From Eubacteriaceae bacterium (GTDB taxonomy: Bacteria > Bacillota > Clostridia > Lachnospirales > Lachnospiraceae), in NCBI GenBank assembly GCA_910574915.1, contig CAJTCR010000002.1, forward strand, positions 22,859 to 86,858: a stretch of DNA of 64,000 nt. Reading direction: 5' to 3'. How positions within the stretch are numbered: position 1 is the stretch's first letter; every line of letters starts with the position of its first letter. This document shows positions 50,603 through 59,632 of the stretch, in pieces. A model generated the notes under the pieces. That model was not told the DNA's origin, ran no database searches, and saw only the letters and a list, made by a program, of their open reading frames with translations. A program made the position numbers and the translations under genes.

Positions 50603-51448
50603 ATGGAATGGATAGAACGGCTAAATCATGCCATCGATTATATCGAAAAACACTTAACAACGGAAATTGATTATGAACAGCTTGGACGAATTGCCTGCTG
50701 CTCTTCGTATCACTTTCAGAGAATGTTTACCTATATGGCGGGCATTCCCTTATCCGAATATATCCGCAGGAGAAAAATGTCGCTTGCCGCTGTGGACTTA
50801 CAGGGCAAAAACATGAAAATCATAGATGTGGCAGGAAAATATGGATATCAGTCTCCTACCGCATTTAACCGGGCATTTCAGTCTGTGCACGGAATCGCCC
50901 CGTCCGCCGTAAAAAATGAAGGAGTATCCATAAAATCCTTCCCACCTATTTTATTTAAGATCACAGTGAAAGGAGCAGAGGAAATGAATTATCGAATTGA
51001 AACAAAAGACGCTTTCCGTATCGCAGGCGTATCTGTACCGCTGCACAAGGATATTGAAAAAAATTTTACGGTAATACCTGCTAAGTGGCAGGAGGTATCC
51101 GCAAACGGAACCTTGCAGAAATTGCTGCCAATGATGGACACGCAGCCAATGGGAGTACTCGGCGTCAGCATCTGTAATGACAAGGAGCCGTGGAAGTACT
51201 ATATCGCAGTATCCACTTCACAGGAAAATAATGAATTTGAAGAATACATTGTACCAGCGGCTACCTGGGCAATTTTTTCAGGAACAGGTACAAACCAGTC
51301 AATTCAGGAATTGGAGCAGCGCATCGTAACAGAATGGCTGCCGACATCGGGATACGAATACGGCAATGCTCCCGATGTCGAGGTTTATTTAAATCCAGAT
51401 CCGCAAAACGCACAATACGAAGTATGGATACCTGTGGTTAAAAAATAA
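50603..51448 (+). CDS. AraC-family regulator with GyrI-like effector domain
   Basis: A protein of 281 residues. The N-terminal AraC double helix-turn-helix covers residues 1-105 (IDYEQLGRIACCSSYHFQRMF, quoted in part, and VAGKYGYQSPTAFNRAF). Residues 125-281 form a GyrI-like/Rob-type effector-binding domain (YRIETKDAFRIAGVSVPL, ending YEVWIPVVKK). Proteins of this layout sense small molecules, often drugs, and activate efflux or stress genes. The ATG follows AGGAGG. The nearest candidate targets are the ABC exporter and MATE genes downstream, but nothing in the sequence proves it. Confidence 0.9.
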   Translation: MEWIERLNHAIDYIEKHLTTEIDYEQLGRIACCSSYHFQRMFTYMAGIPLSEYIRRRKMSLAAVDLQGKNMKIIDVAGKYGYQSPTAFNRAFQSVHGIAPSAVKNEGVSIKSFPPILFKITVKGAEEMNYRIETKDAFRIAGVSVPLHKDIEKNFTVIPAKWQEVSANGTLQKLLPMMDTQPMGVLGVSICNDKEPWKYYIAVSTSQENNEFEEYIVPAATWAIFSGTGTNQSIQELEQRIVTEWLPTSGYEYGNAPDVEVYLNPDPQNAQYEVWIPVVKK

Positions 51449-51508
51449 GCAGCGCTGGCGTTACCGTCAGGCATCCCTTCCAGGCAATAATATCACACTA
51501 TCTTTTGG

Positions 51509-51552
51509 AAAACAAAGCAAGCCTGCTTCTGGCAGATTTGCTTTGTTTTTTA
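51509..51552. terminator. Bidirectional terminator
   Basis: AAAACAAAGCAA (51509-51520) pairs with TTGCTTTGTTTT (51538-51549) around a loop that can itself pair. It has T on the plus side and A on the other and separates the AraC gene from the converging 51571-52020 gene. Confidence 0.85.
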
Positions 51553-51570
51553 ACGGAACAACGCCTTTGC

Positions 51571-52020
51571 TTATTCTACTTCTGTTGGTACCAAAGAAGC
51601 TTTTGAAAATAACAGTTGAATCATATGCATAATTTTATCTGATGCCAAAATCTCTTTTATCGCTTTTTCAAATTCGTCTCTATTATTGCACGTATATGCA
51701 GGATAGAAATGTTCGCAGTCATCTTCAAAACTGCTTTCTACCGTGATTGCTACCGGATATTCTGCTTCAGGATTGGAATACATAATTAAAATTGTTTTTT
51801 CATAATTATCTAACACAGGAACTACTACATTAAACATAGTTGCAATTCGGTAATCAATGTTTTCTGCATCAACTTTTATAAAAACAGGGCGACCATATAA
51901 AATAAAACCTGTTTTTTCTCCCAACAGCCAAATCTGCTCTTTTAAAATCGCGTCCGGCAGATCTTCTGTCTGTTTTTTCAGCTCCTCCGCCGAACCAAAG
52001 CTCCACAAATCCTTGCTCAT
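51571..52020 (-). CDS. Hypothetical protein next to the disrupted nuclease-fold gene
   Basis: A protein of 149 residues with no signal peptide or membrane segment. It begins MSKDLWSFGSAEELKKQTED and has a mixed alpha/beta pattern; ILYGRPVFIKVDAENIDYRI and SFEDDCEHFYPAYTCNNRDE are its most distinctive parts. I do not recognise a family. It is acidic overall, similar to immunity-type or adaptor proteins, though that is weak evidence. It follows the EEP gene by 25 bp in the same direction, so the two were one operon before the element inserted upstream. Confidence 0.6.
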   Translation of the reverse strand: MSKDLWSFGSAEELKKQTEDLPDAILKEQIWLLGEKTGFILYGRPVFIKVDAENIDYRIATMFNVVVPVLDNYEKTILIMYSNPEAEYPVAITVESSFEDDCEHFYPAYTCNNRDEFEKAIKEILASDKIMHMIQLLFSKASLVPTEVE

Positions 52021-52045
52021 ACAAAATCCTCCTTTATTTCAAATT

Positions 52046-52867
52046 TTATTGGTAAATGATCTGCGTAATTGATTTGCCCTGCTGGTCATGATCATTGTAA
52101 TAGCTTCCCTGCACATCTTTATGATCACCCATCAGCTTCCAAATCGGATTAAAATAAAAATATTTTAACTTTCCATCTACTTTTCGTGTCCTTTGCATTG
52201 CCTTACTTATAGACATCGTTGCATTAAACCCATACACGCCAGCAATTCCGCCTGCATATGGCTGCAAATTAAAGTCACCGACAACCATGCTATTATATTC
52301 ATTTTTTCCAAACAACTTCTCTTCCATCTTTCTCAAAACCTGGCTAATATAAACTGCCTTATCATTACGCGCACTTTCTTCCCAATGCAACGTACTGGAT
52401 AAATGAACAACATGCAGCAAACACATTCGGTTGTCTATAAACATCTTATATGAAGAAAATCTTTTTTCCTCTTGATGTACAGATATCGTAACTTCTTTTT
52501 TCACAAGTAGCCGTATATCCTTTCCTGGACAAACTTCTGCTGATTTCCATTGGCACCCTTTCATACCTAGAGCGTGTTTGAAAAATCATTCCTGCCATCT
52601 GCATTCCCCACTTTGCGTGATATTTGCGCCAAATTCAGGTTACATAGCCCGCTATGCGCCCTTCATTTGGCGCAAATCTCCCACAAATTGTGAAATACAT
52701 CTGGCAGAAAGCATTTTTCAAACACGCTCTAGAGCGTTTAATAAACTATTTATATCCAACTGTCCTGCCTCCGCCAACGCCACAACATCAGTCTTATTCT
52801 CCAAAATGATCTGTATCAGCGGATCAATTAAATTTTTCTCTGCGATATTCCAAAACAAATATTTTAT
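52046..52867 (-). pseudogene. Endonuclease/exonuclease/phosphatase-fold gene split by a 166-bp element
   Basis: The N-terminal part reads from 52867 to the element at 52732: YLFWNIAEKN, then PLIQIILENKTDVVALAEAG, a typical EEP-fold opening. The C-terminal part (52046-52566) continues with ARNDKAVYISQVLRKM, NSMVVGDFNLQP and the final DHDQQGKSITQIIYQ. Removing the element and one TA copy joins them in frame as SLLNAL-GMKGCQW, giving about 220 residues. As it stands the frame stops within the element (LERV-stop). The expected start codon reads ATA at 52865-52867, eight or so bases after GGAGGTGAG, so the gene may have been weak or dead already. The family cleaves phosphodiester or phosphoester bonds; the substrate is unknown. 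Confidence 0.85.
52567..52732. mobile_element. 166-bp palindromic MITE-like element, family 2, copy 2 (in the EEP gene)
   Basis: It has the same 20-bp ends as copy 1 and the same length. Its inner arms are GCGCCAAAT/ATTTGGCGC instead of ATCCCAAATTT/AAATTTGGGAT, and its outer arms TGCCA/TGGCA instead of TGTGA/TCACG, with pairing kept. The insertion point is CTAG, and removing the element restores the host reading frame. This fits a TA-duplicating insertion of the IS630/Tc1-mariner type, which favours CTAG; no such transposase gene is in the window. Confidence 0.9.
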
Positions 52868-52906
52868 TTTCTCTCACCTCCTCCCACACAAGCCATCCAG
52901 GCACCC

Positions 52907-53641
52907 CTACGCCATCGTCAATTTCCTTTTCGTCCCGCGCACCTTTAAGCCCAGCAGCAAAATCCCAGCCACCAGATACATCCCCCTGGCTACAGCCCAC
53001 TCCGTCTGCATCTGGTACGCCGGCTCGCCGCCTATCCCCGGCGCAAGCGTCAGTGGATACGCTGCAAAATATCCAGACCCAAACAGATCCCAAGCACTAT
53101 CCGGCGCGTACAATGCCGCCGCAAAGCAAATTCCTATCAGTATATAGCACAGCCCCTGATGCACCCCCGCAAGCAGATGCCCCGCACCAAGCAGCACCAC
53201 AAAGCATGGCAGAATTAAAAGCAGCCCCGGCAGTATATATCCCGCATAGTCATAAAACTGAAAAAATCGGCTGTAAAAAAATACCGCCACTGCCATAATC
53301 ACCGCAGATACAAGTATAAAACAGACAGCCAGCACGCCGCTGCGTATCAGCAGATGCTGCGCGCCTGTCATAGGCGCCGCGGACGTGAGTATTTCGACCT
53401 GCTTTTGCTTTTTGCTGTAATAGCCGCACAGGATCAGCAGCACCGTAATCGAGGCAGCAGGCATCGTTTTTCCGAGATATGCGCAGCAGCTCCATATAGA
53501 AAACGGCGCCGTATACGCAGCCCCGCGGATCAAGTCTGTCGTCAGCACATACCAGGCATACATCCCGTTGACCGCGAGCATTGCCAGAAACATCCAGCGA
53601 AACAGCACCCTGCGCAGTTCATAATAAAACAGCTTTCTCAT
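52907..53641 (-). CDS. ABC-2 type permease, partner of the M1-fusion exporter
   Basis: A protein of 244 residues with six membrane segments, the first at about residues 15-33 (WMFLAMLAVNGMYAWYVL). It has no extracytoplasmic domain of note. The YSKKQKQVEILTSAAPM loop is cytoplasmic. Its ATG overlaps the stop of the M1-fusion gene by four bases, so it is the last gene of the exporter operon. Confidence 0.8.
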   Translation of the reverse strand: MRKLFYYELRRVLFRWMFLAMLAVNGMYAWYVLTTDLIRGAAYTAPFSIWSCCAYLGKTMPAASITVLLILCGYYSKKQKQVEILTSAAPMTGAQHLLIRSGVLAVCFILVSAVIMAVAVFFYSRFFQFYDYAGYILPGLLLILPCFVVLLGAGHLLAGVHQGLCYILIGICFAAALYAPDSAWDLFGSGYFAAYPLTLAPGIGGEPAYQMQTEWAVARGMYLVAGILLLGLKVRGTKRKLTMA

Positions 53642-55839
53642 ACTCCGGCATCCTCCTCTCCCGTCATGTAGTCTTTAGGCGTAAGCTCCAGATCGCTTTC
53701 CGACAGTCCGCAGTAATCCAAAAAATCCACATAAGTAAAGCCAATCTGAGCGTAATCCCCTCTGTCTGCGTACATTTTCCGCATAATCTTGTCCATGTTT
53801 TCTTCCCCGCCGACCAGCTTTTCCGCCTTTAAGATCATAAGAGGCATACGGTCATACCAGTTTGTGCTTTCATTTTCCATCGATAGCTGCGTCTGGTATT
53901 TTTCCGGCAGATGTTCCAGATATTCGGGATGCCGGTTGTAAAAGTTCCGCTCCTGCATCTCGACGGTTTTGCGCCAGTTGTCGACATAATATTGTTTCGC
54001 ATACAGCTCGCCGTATTTTTCCTTTACCAGACGGTAAGTCGCATAAACTGTAATTCCCTCCTCCGACCATAGATTGGAGCCCTCTTCGCTGCATACCAGC
54101 CCATAGCCGCCCCACCACTGGTGGATCATTTCATGGATAAATACTTCCGTGGCGCTGGCGCCCTTGTCCGCGTCTGCAAGCGTGATTGGCGAAAGCACTG
54201 TCTCAAACCACTCCAAATATCCTTCACGCGCATGTCCGCCCATCAGCATTGCCGTCACCTGCTGGAGCCGCATCGTCTGATCCTGCGTAAGCCCAAGTGC
54301 CCCATAGTGCCTAGAGCAATAGGCAAACACGTCTTTCACCGCCTGGTTGATATCATACTGGCGCACTGCCTGTTCATACGCCTTTCCATATACAAAATGA
54401 ATGTTCGTATCCGAGGCGGTAAACGTATCCGTCTCATACGCTCCGGCTACAAAGTTATAAATCGCATCCTCCTGCGTGCGGCATTTCCACGTCTTCATGC
54501 CGTTTTCGCACTCAACATACTCGGTCATCGGCAGATCGTTCAGATATGGCGTCAGCGAGCCAGGAATCGTAATCTCCACCTCAGCTCCGTCCCTGCACGC
54601 ATAATTGAGCATCGGCGCCGCAGACCGCATCCCAAGCTGAATGCTTTCCCAGTCGATAAACGCCGCTATAATATAAGGTGCATGGGTCTTTCTTAGCTGC
54701 GGCAGCCCGCCAAATTCTATGACAAGCGTTCCCTCCTTTTTCTCAGGAATCGTAAAATACGTCGAACGCACGCCTGCATTGTCGTCGTCCACCGTACGAA
54801 ACGCGATCTCTTTGCCGCCGTAAGACATACGGCTGACGCGGTAGCCAGGATTTAAGTACAGCTTGTCCTCTCCGGTATAGGGCTCTTTGAGATCATATTC
54901 CGCCCTGCCAGACAACCGCCCGGTCACCGGTTCGGCAGTCAGAAAGTACCGGATCGCACTCGCATTTGTCGTCGGCGTATCAATCATCCTGTTGTTCACC
55001 TCAGAATCCGTCTCATGGTCGATAAACGGCTGATACTTCCATAGCCCTGCTCCTAAAACCGCAAAGCATACTGTAAGCACAGGCAGATACACCCTGCGCA
55101 TTCCCCGTATCAGCGAGACTGCCGCATTTTTTTCATATTTACGGACACACAGCAGCGAAAACATCCAGCTTGCAAGCGCTATACACAGCCACATAAGCCT
55201 CGTATAAAAGCCAATGCGCAAAAACCACCAGCTTTGAAATCCATCCGAATAAACGATCACATACGGATAAAGCCAGCGCATAAAATAGTCATTCTGCGCA
55301 TATCCGCTGAAATTAAAATACGCAAGAAGCGCATATAAAATCACTGACAGCTCCACCCGCCTTGTGATCTGGTAAAACGTATCCGCAAACAGCACGGAGA
55401 TCCACCCGGTCAGCAGCATAAAAATCAGATAATTAGCCGCATAAAACACCGGGTCAAACAAATATTCCATTTTTACCGCCGTATATGGCAAATAAACGAT
55501 GGCACACAAAATCGAAACCGCAGCCGTAACCGTCATGGCGGCAGCCATCCTCGCCGCGGACAGCGCGCGCGGCGAGGATGCCGCATCCGTCAGCAGGTAC
55601 ACACCGCTGCGGTGCAGGCGGCTCGCTTCCAGTATGATAAGGACAGCCCACAGCATCGCACTGACTGCCGTAGCCGTCAGCACAGGGTTTGCAATATACC
55701 GGCTGGACACGCTAGGAAGCGTCTCATTTCCAATCACTCCAAGCAGAGGCGTCAGAATGCCGCATAGAGCACCCACCCAGATCCGCCGTGACAAAAACAT
55801 CCTGCGCAGCTCCACCCGGTACAGAGAAATCAGGCTCAT
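53638..55839 (-). CDS. ABC permease fused to an M1-type metallopeptidase domain
   Basis: A protein of about 733 residues. Residues 1-310 form an ABC-2-like permease of about six helices starting MSLISLYRVELRRMFLSRR. The remaining 420 residues form an extracytoplasmic M1 (gluzincin) domain. Its zinc site is clear: VFIHEMIHQWWGG (HEXXH) and, 24 residues on, SEEGITVYATY with the third ligand Glu. The exopeptidase motif GxMEN is not visible before it. Permease-peptidase fusions of this kind occur in Firmicutes and may trim or release exported peptides. I chose the ATG at 55839 after GGAGG. It overlaps both neighbours by four bases. Confidence 0.85.
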   Translation of the reverse strand: MSLISLYRVELRRMFLSRRIWVGALCGILTPLLGVIGNETLPSVSSRYIANPVLTATAVSAMLWAVLIILEASRLHRSGVYLLTDAASSPRALSAARMAAAMTVTAAVSILCAIVYLPYTAVKMEYLFDPVFYAANYLIFMLLTGWISVLFADTFYQITRRVELSVILYALLAYFNFSGYAQNDYFMRWLYPYVIVYSDGFQSWWFLRIGFYTRLMWLCIALASWMFSLLCVRKYEKNAAVSLIRGMRRVYLPVLTVCFAVLGAGLWKYQPFIDHETDSEVNNRMIDTPTTNASAIRYFLTAEPVTGRLSGRAEYDLKEPYTGEDKLYLNPGYRVSRMSYGGKEIAFRTVDDDNAGVRSTYFTIPEKKEGTLVIEFGGLPQLRKTHAPYIIAAFIDWESIQLGMRSAAPMLNYACRDGAEVEITIPGSLTPYLNDLPMTEYVECENGMKTWKCRTQEDAIYNFVAGAYETDTFTASDTNIHFVYGKAYEQAVRQYDINQAVKDVFAYCSRHYGALGLTQDQTMRLQQVTAMLMGGHAREGYLEWFETVLSPITLADADKGASATEVFIHEMIHQWWGGYGLVCSEEGSNLWSEEGITVYATYRLVKEKYGELYAKQYYVDNWRKTVEMQERNFYNRHPEYLEHLPEKYQTQLSMENESTNWYDRMPLMILKAEKLVGGEENMDKIMRKMYADRGDYAQIGFTYVDFLDYCGLSESDLELTPKDYMTGEEDAGV

Positions 55840-56699
55840 TGTCTGCCTCCTTTCCGGTGGATGCAGTACAAATAGGCATCCTCCAGCGTCGGTTCCGCTG
55901 TTTTGGCGCATTCCGGCAGCTCCTGTGCCACGACCCGGCACTGGATGCCGTCTGACACATTGACCTTGGATACCATCTGACAGCCGTCAAAAACAGTCTG
56001 TCCGTCCGCGGACAAATAGATACCGACATGCCCTGCCGTCTCCTGAATCAGCTCCGACGGGCTGCCGTCATACAAAATCCTTCCGTCATAAATCACAAGC
56101 ACGCGGCTGCAAACCGCCTGCACATCCTCTACAATGTGCGTGGACAATAAAATAATCTTATTCTGCGCCATTTCCGAAAAAATATTTCGGAACTTCACAC
56201 GCTCCTCCGGGTCAAGCCCGACCGTCGGCTCGTCCAAAATCATAAGCTTCGGATCGCCCAAAAGCGCCTGCGCAATACCGACTCTCTGGCGCTGCCCTCC
56301 AGAAAGGCTGCGGATGCGTGCCTTTTTGCGCTCTGTCATATTTGTGCGCATCAGCACTTCTTCAATCGCCGCCTTTCCCTTTACCCCCTTAAGTGCCGCC
56401 ATATAATCTAAAAACTGCCAGACAGTCAGCTCTTCATACAGCCCAAAGCTCTGCGGCAGATAGCCAAGCTGTGCCTTTAGCTTTTTCTCCTGAGACAGCA
56501 GCGGTTTTCCATCTAATAAAATCTCTCCCTTTGTCGGCAGAAGCCCCGCGATCAGCAGCTTCATAAGCGTCGTCTTCCCCGCGCCGTTCGGCCCCAGCAC
56601 GCCGATAAAGCCAGGGCTTTTTGCGTGTACCGACACGTCCTGCAACGCTTTTTTCCCGGACGGATAGATCATCGTAATGTGGTTCATCGTAATATCCAT
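55836..56699 (-). CDS. ABC exporter ATPase of the M1-fusion system
   Basis: A protein of 287 residues. LGPNGAGKTTLMKLL (Walker A, near residue 36), SLSGGQRQRVGIAQALL (signature), LMILDEPTVGLDPEER (Walker B) and LLSTHIVED. The ATG follows GGAGG. It starts the three-gene exporter and lies 92 bp after the histidine kinase gene. It resembles the 30965-31834 ATPase, including the GLDPxER signature. Confidence 0.92.
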   Translation of the reverse strand: MDITMNHITMIYPSGKKALQDVSVHAKSPGFIGVLGPNGAGKTTLMKLLIAGLLPTKGEILLDGKPLLSQEKKLKAQLGYLPQSFGLYEELTVWQFLDYMAALKGVKGKAAIEEVLMRTNMTERKKARIRSLSGGQRQRVGIAQALLGDPKLMILDEPTVGLDPEERVKFRNIFSEMAQNKIILLSTHIVEDVQAVCSRVLVIYDGRILYDGSPSELIQETAGHVGIYLSADGQTVFDGCQMVSKVNVSDGIQCRVVAQELPECAKTAEPTLEDAYLYCIHRKGGRQ

Positions 56700-56791
56700 A
56701 TAAGCATTCCTCCATTCCTTTGGGATCTACGTGACTATCATAGCATAGTTTCCAAAGGCATATCTGGAGTTTTTGTGGAGTTTATGCAAAA

Positions 56792-58174
56792 TCATTGTGA
56801 ACTTTCATCGCCGCAGCCCTGGAAAAATGCCGTAAACAATACCCCATCCGCCGTATTTTCGATCGTATGCGATACATGATACGTTTCCAGAATCAGCCTG
56901 GTAATATACAGCCCCATGCCGCTGCCATGCTCTGCGTGATCATCCGCACGGTAAAAAGCTTCAAAAAGATGCGGCAGATGCTCCTTATCAATATGTGCCG
57001 GTGCATTTGTAACCGCCAACCGGACTCCCTTTTTACATGCCGCAAGCTCCACCTTGACAGCCGCCTGCGGGGGCGAATGCCCGACCGCGTTTCCGATAAT
57101 ATTGCCGACTGCCTTTTGAAACAGCATTTCATCCCCATATACGTACAGCCCGTCCGCCACTTCCCCACAGAGATCCACGGACAGAAATTCCGCATAGCCT
57201 TCATATTCTGCCACAATCTCCCGCACCAGCCGGGAGATAAAAACCGGCTCTCCCCTGTCCCCTCCCGCAAAATCGATCTGGGACACAAGCAGGATTTCTT
57301 TGATAAATATATGCAGCGACTGCAAGATCTTCGCACTTCTTGCCAGATACTTGTCCCTGTCTTTATAAACGCCAATGCCAGCCTGCATTCCTTCCAACTG
57401 CCCGATCACAATCGCAACCGGCGTCTTTAATTCATGGGAAATACCAGAAAAAAACAGCATCCTTCTGCGTTCGCGCTCTTTTTCCATCTGGATCTCATCC
57501 TCCAGCCTTGTATTGTGCTGGTGCAGCCTTTGCAGCGCTTCATGCAGCTTGTCCGACAGCTCGTTAATGCTTTTTGACAGCATTCCGATCTCATCGTCGC
57601 GTACATCCGGGCAGTACCAGCTAAAATCCAGCTCCGCCATTTTCCCCGCTATATGGTTGATACGCAAAATCGGACGCGTCGTATAGCAGGAAAAAATCCA
57701 CGCGCTCCCAAACGACAGCAGCACCGCTGTTCCCGCCACAAACGGCAGGCTGTTTTTCACCGCCCGCCGCATTTGCTGTGCACGTGCAGGCAGGTCGTGC
57801 ACGCACAGCAGATATTCTTCGTTTGTATCCGCAAATTGAAACGGCTGGCGGATCTGCCTGCCATCTTCCTGCGCTACGCCATCCTCCTTTTTTTCAAACG
57901 TAAACAGCGAAACCGCCTGCCCCTTGTTATTTTGCAGGCTTAACTGCGCGCCCGTCTCCCGGATAAATGCTGTGAACAGTTCTTCACTCTGTGCTTTCTG
58001 CGTCAGGCGCAGCCTGGAAACCAACTGCTGCGTCCTTCGCTCTAGTTCCCTGCGCGCCCGCCCCTGTCCCGCGTTTGGCAGAAAAAACCAGATGCAGCCA
58101 TACGCAAGCAGACAGACCGCCAAAGAAAGCGCGGTCAGCATCAAACATGTTTTTTGCGTCAGTTTTTTTCTCAT
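56792..58174 (-). CDS. Sensor histidine kinase
   Basis: A protein of 460 residues. Membrane helices lie at about residues 12-33 and 135-160 with an extracytoplasmic sensor domain of about 100 residues between them. A HAMP-like linker follows, the H box is ISHELKTPVAIVIGQLEGM near residue 250, the N box NIIGNAVGHSP near residue 370, and the G box GSGMGLYITRL near residue 428. Its start overlaps the response regulator stop by four bases. Its neighbours suggest it controls the exporter downstream. Confidence 0.92.
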   Translation of the reverse strand: MRKKLTQKTCLMLTALSLAVCLLAYGCIWFFLPNAGQGRARRELERRTQQLVSRLRLTQKAQSEELFTAFIRETGAQLSLQNNKGQAVSLFTFEKKEDGVAQEDGRQIRQPFQFADTNEEYLLCVHDLPARAQQMRRAVKNSLPFVAGTAVLLSFGSAWIFSCYTTRPILRINHIAGKMAELDFSWYCPDVRDDEIGMLSKSINELSDKLHEALQRLHQHNTRLEDEIQMEKERERRRMLFFSGISHELKTPVAIVIGQLEGMQAGIGVYKDRDKYLARSAKILQSLHIFIKEILLVSQIDFAGGDRGEPVFISRLVREIVAEYEGYAEFLSVDLCGEVADGLYVYGDEMLFQKAVGNIIGNAVGHSPPQAAVKVELAACKKGVRLAVTNAPAHIDKEHLPHLFEAFYRADDHAEHGSGMGLYITRLILETYHVSHTIENTADGVLFTAFFQGCGDESSQ

Positions 58175-58845
58175 TCTTTTGATCCGTCCGGCAGTTTCAG
58201 CCGATACCCTACTCCTCGTACCGTGTCGATATAATCACAGCCTGCAAGCTTTTTCCGAAGATTTTTCATATGCGTATCCACAATACGCGTCTCGTCGCAG
58301 CCATCATATCCCCAAAGCTTTGTCACCAGCGATTTTCTTTCAACGACCTCTCCGTCATGCTCCATCAGCTCCTGCAAAATCTCAAATTCCCGCAGCGTAA
58401 GCTCTACCGCATCTCCCGCCGCCGTAACCTTGTGCCCCTTTACATCCAGCACGAGCTTTGCAAAGCAAAGGCACTGCTCCTGTTTCATCGTCCTGCGCAG
58501 AACTGCCTCCACCTTCTGGATCAGCAGCGGCATCGACACCGGTTTTGTTACAAACTCATCAATCTGCATCTCATAGCCCCGCATCTGGTGTTTCTCACTG
58601 CCAAGCGCGGTCAGCATGATCACCGGCACATCTCCGTTTTCGCGAATCCTTTTACAAACCTCATAGCCATCCATTTTCGGCAGCATCAGATCCAGCAGCA
58701 CCAGGTCAAACGCGCCCGCGCCTGCCATTTCGACCGCACGCGCACCGTCCCTTGCGGCTGCCACCTGATAGCCCGCACTTTCCAGAAAATTGCACAAAAG
58801 CTCCAGATAATCCTGACTGTCTTCCACAATAAGTATTTTAGCCAT
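58171..58845 (-). CDS. OmpR/PhoB-type response regulator
   Basis: A protein of about 224 residues. The receiver domain has acidic residues EDSQDY, the phosphorylated Asp in VLLDLMLPKMDGYE near residue 52 and the late Lys in FVTKPVSMPLL. The winged-helix output domain holds ELTLREFEILQEL and a DTHMKNLRKKL segment with GVGYRLK near the end. The ATG at 58845 follows AGAGGTGG. It overlaps cbiK by 8 bp and the kinase by 4 bp. Confidence 0.93.
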   Translation of the reverse strand: MAKILIVEDSQDYLELLCNFLESAGYQVAAARDGARAVEMAGAGAFDLVLLDLMLPKMDGYEVCKRIRENGDVPVIMLTALGSEKHQMRGYEMQIDEFVTKPVSMPLLIQKVEAVLRRTMKQEQCLCFAKLVLDVKGHKVTAAGDAVELTLREFEILQELMEHDGEVVERKSLVTKLWGYDGCDETRIVDTHMKNLRKKLAGCDYIDTVRGVGYRLKLPDGSKE

Positions 58846-59632
58846 TTTCCACCTCTTTTCGGAACGTGTCCGCACAGCCTGTACAAATCATTTTTTCACA
58901 ATCCCTGATATGCTGCGCATACAGCTTTTGCACCTGCCGGATCTGCCCCAGCCCTTCTAAAATGCAAACGACCTCATACCCGTCCCGTTCCAGCTCCCGC
59001 TTCCAGGCGCCTGCCACATCCCGTTTCGCATGACTGCCCGCCTCTATCATAAACGGCAGCAAAACAACCCTGCGGTACTTCCCCAGAAAATCTCCTTTCA
59101 GGGCATTTCTGATATCCTCTAAAGACGGCTTCCCTTTCAGTACGCCGACATAATAGTTCTTATAACCAGCCTGTATCAGCTTCTTTTGCATCTTTATATA
59201 AATATCATCCGCATTCGCTTCCAAACTCCCGCCGCTCCCGTGCCCGACAAGGCAGACCGCCGTCCTGCCGTCGTCAAACTCCGCCGTACGCCGTATTACC
59301 GCCAAAAGCACTGCCGCAAAATCAGCGTCGCCGCAAAGCAGCGGTTCCCCAAGCACAACCTGCGCAAAATACCGTCCCCGCTCCCGCAGCGCACACACGA
59401 CTTTCGCATATTCCCTCCCATGCATCAGATGCAGCGGCTGAACAATCAGCCTTCGAACACCCTCTGCCGCGGCTTTTTCCAATGCCTCGTTAATGATGCT
59501 TGTAAATGCTTCCCTGAGCTCCCAGCCCGGGAACTGCTCTGCAACGGTGCGTTTGATGCCTGTTCGTGCGGATTTGCGGTTATCTGGAGCGGCTGTTCCT
59601 GGAGATACTAATAAAATCAGTTGTTTTGTCAT
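58838..59632 (-). CDS. cbiK: Sirohydrochlorin cobaltochelatase, CbiK-type
   Basis: A protein of 264 residues. It has the two histidine sites expected in CbiK: LIVQPLHLMHGREY near residue 65 and CLVGHGSGGS near residue 128, plus LLPFMIEAGSHAKRDVAG near residue 200. It inserts cobalt (or another divalent metal) into sirohydrochlorin for B12 synthesis. It is the only cobalamin gene in view and is coupled to the response regulator and the epimerase, an unusual setting. No cobalamin riboswitch is visible upstream. Confidence 0.88.
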   Translation of the reverse strand: MTKQLILLVSPGTAAPDNRKSARTGIKRTVAEQFPGWELREAFTSIINEALEKAAAEGVRRLIVQPLHLMHGREYAKVVCALRERGRYFAQVVLGEPLLCGDADFAAVLLAVIRRTAEFDDGRTAVCLVGHGSGGSLEANADDIYIKMQKKLIQAGYKNYYVGVLKGKPSLEDIRNALKGDFLGKYRRVVLLPFMIEAGSHAKRDVAGAWKRELERDGYEVVCILEGLGQIRQVQKLYAQHIRDCEKMICTGCADTFRKEVENG

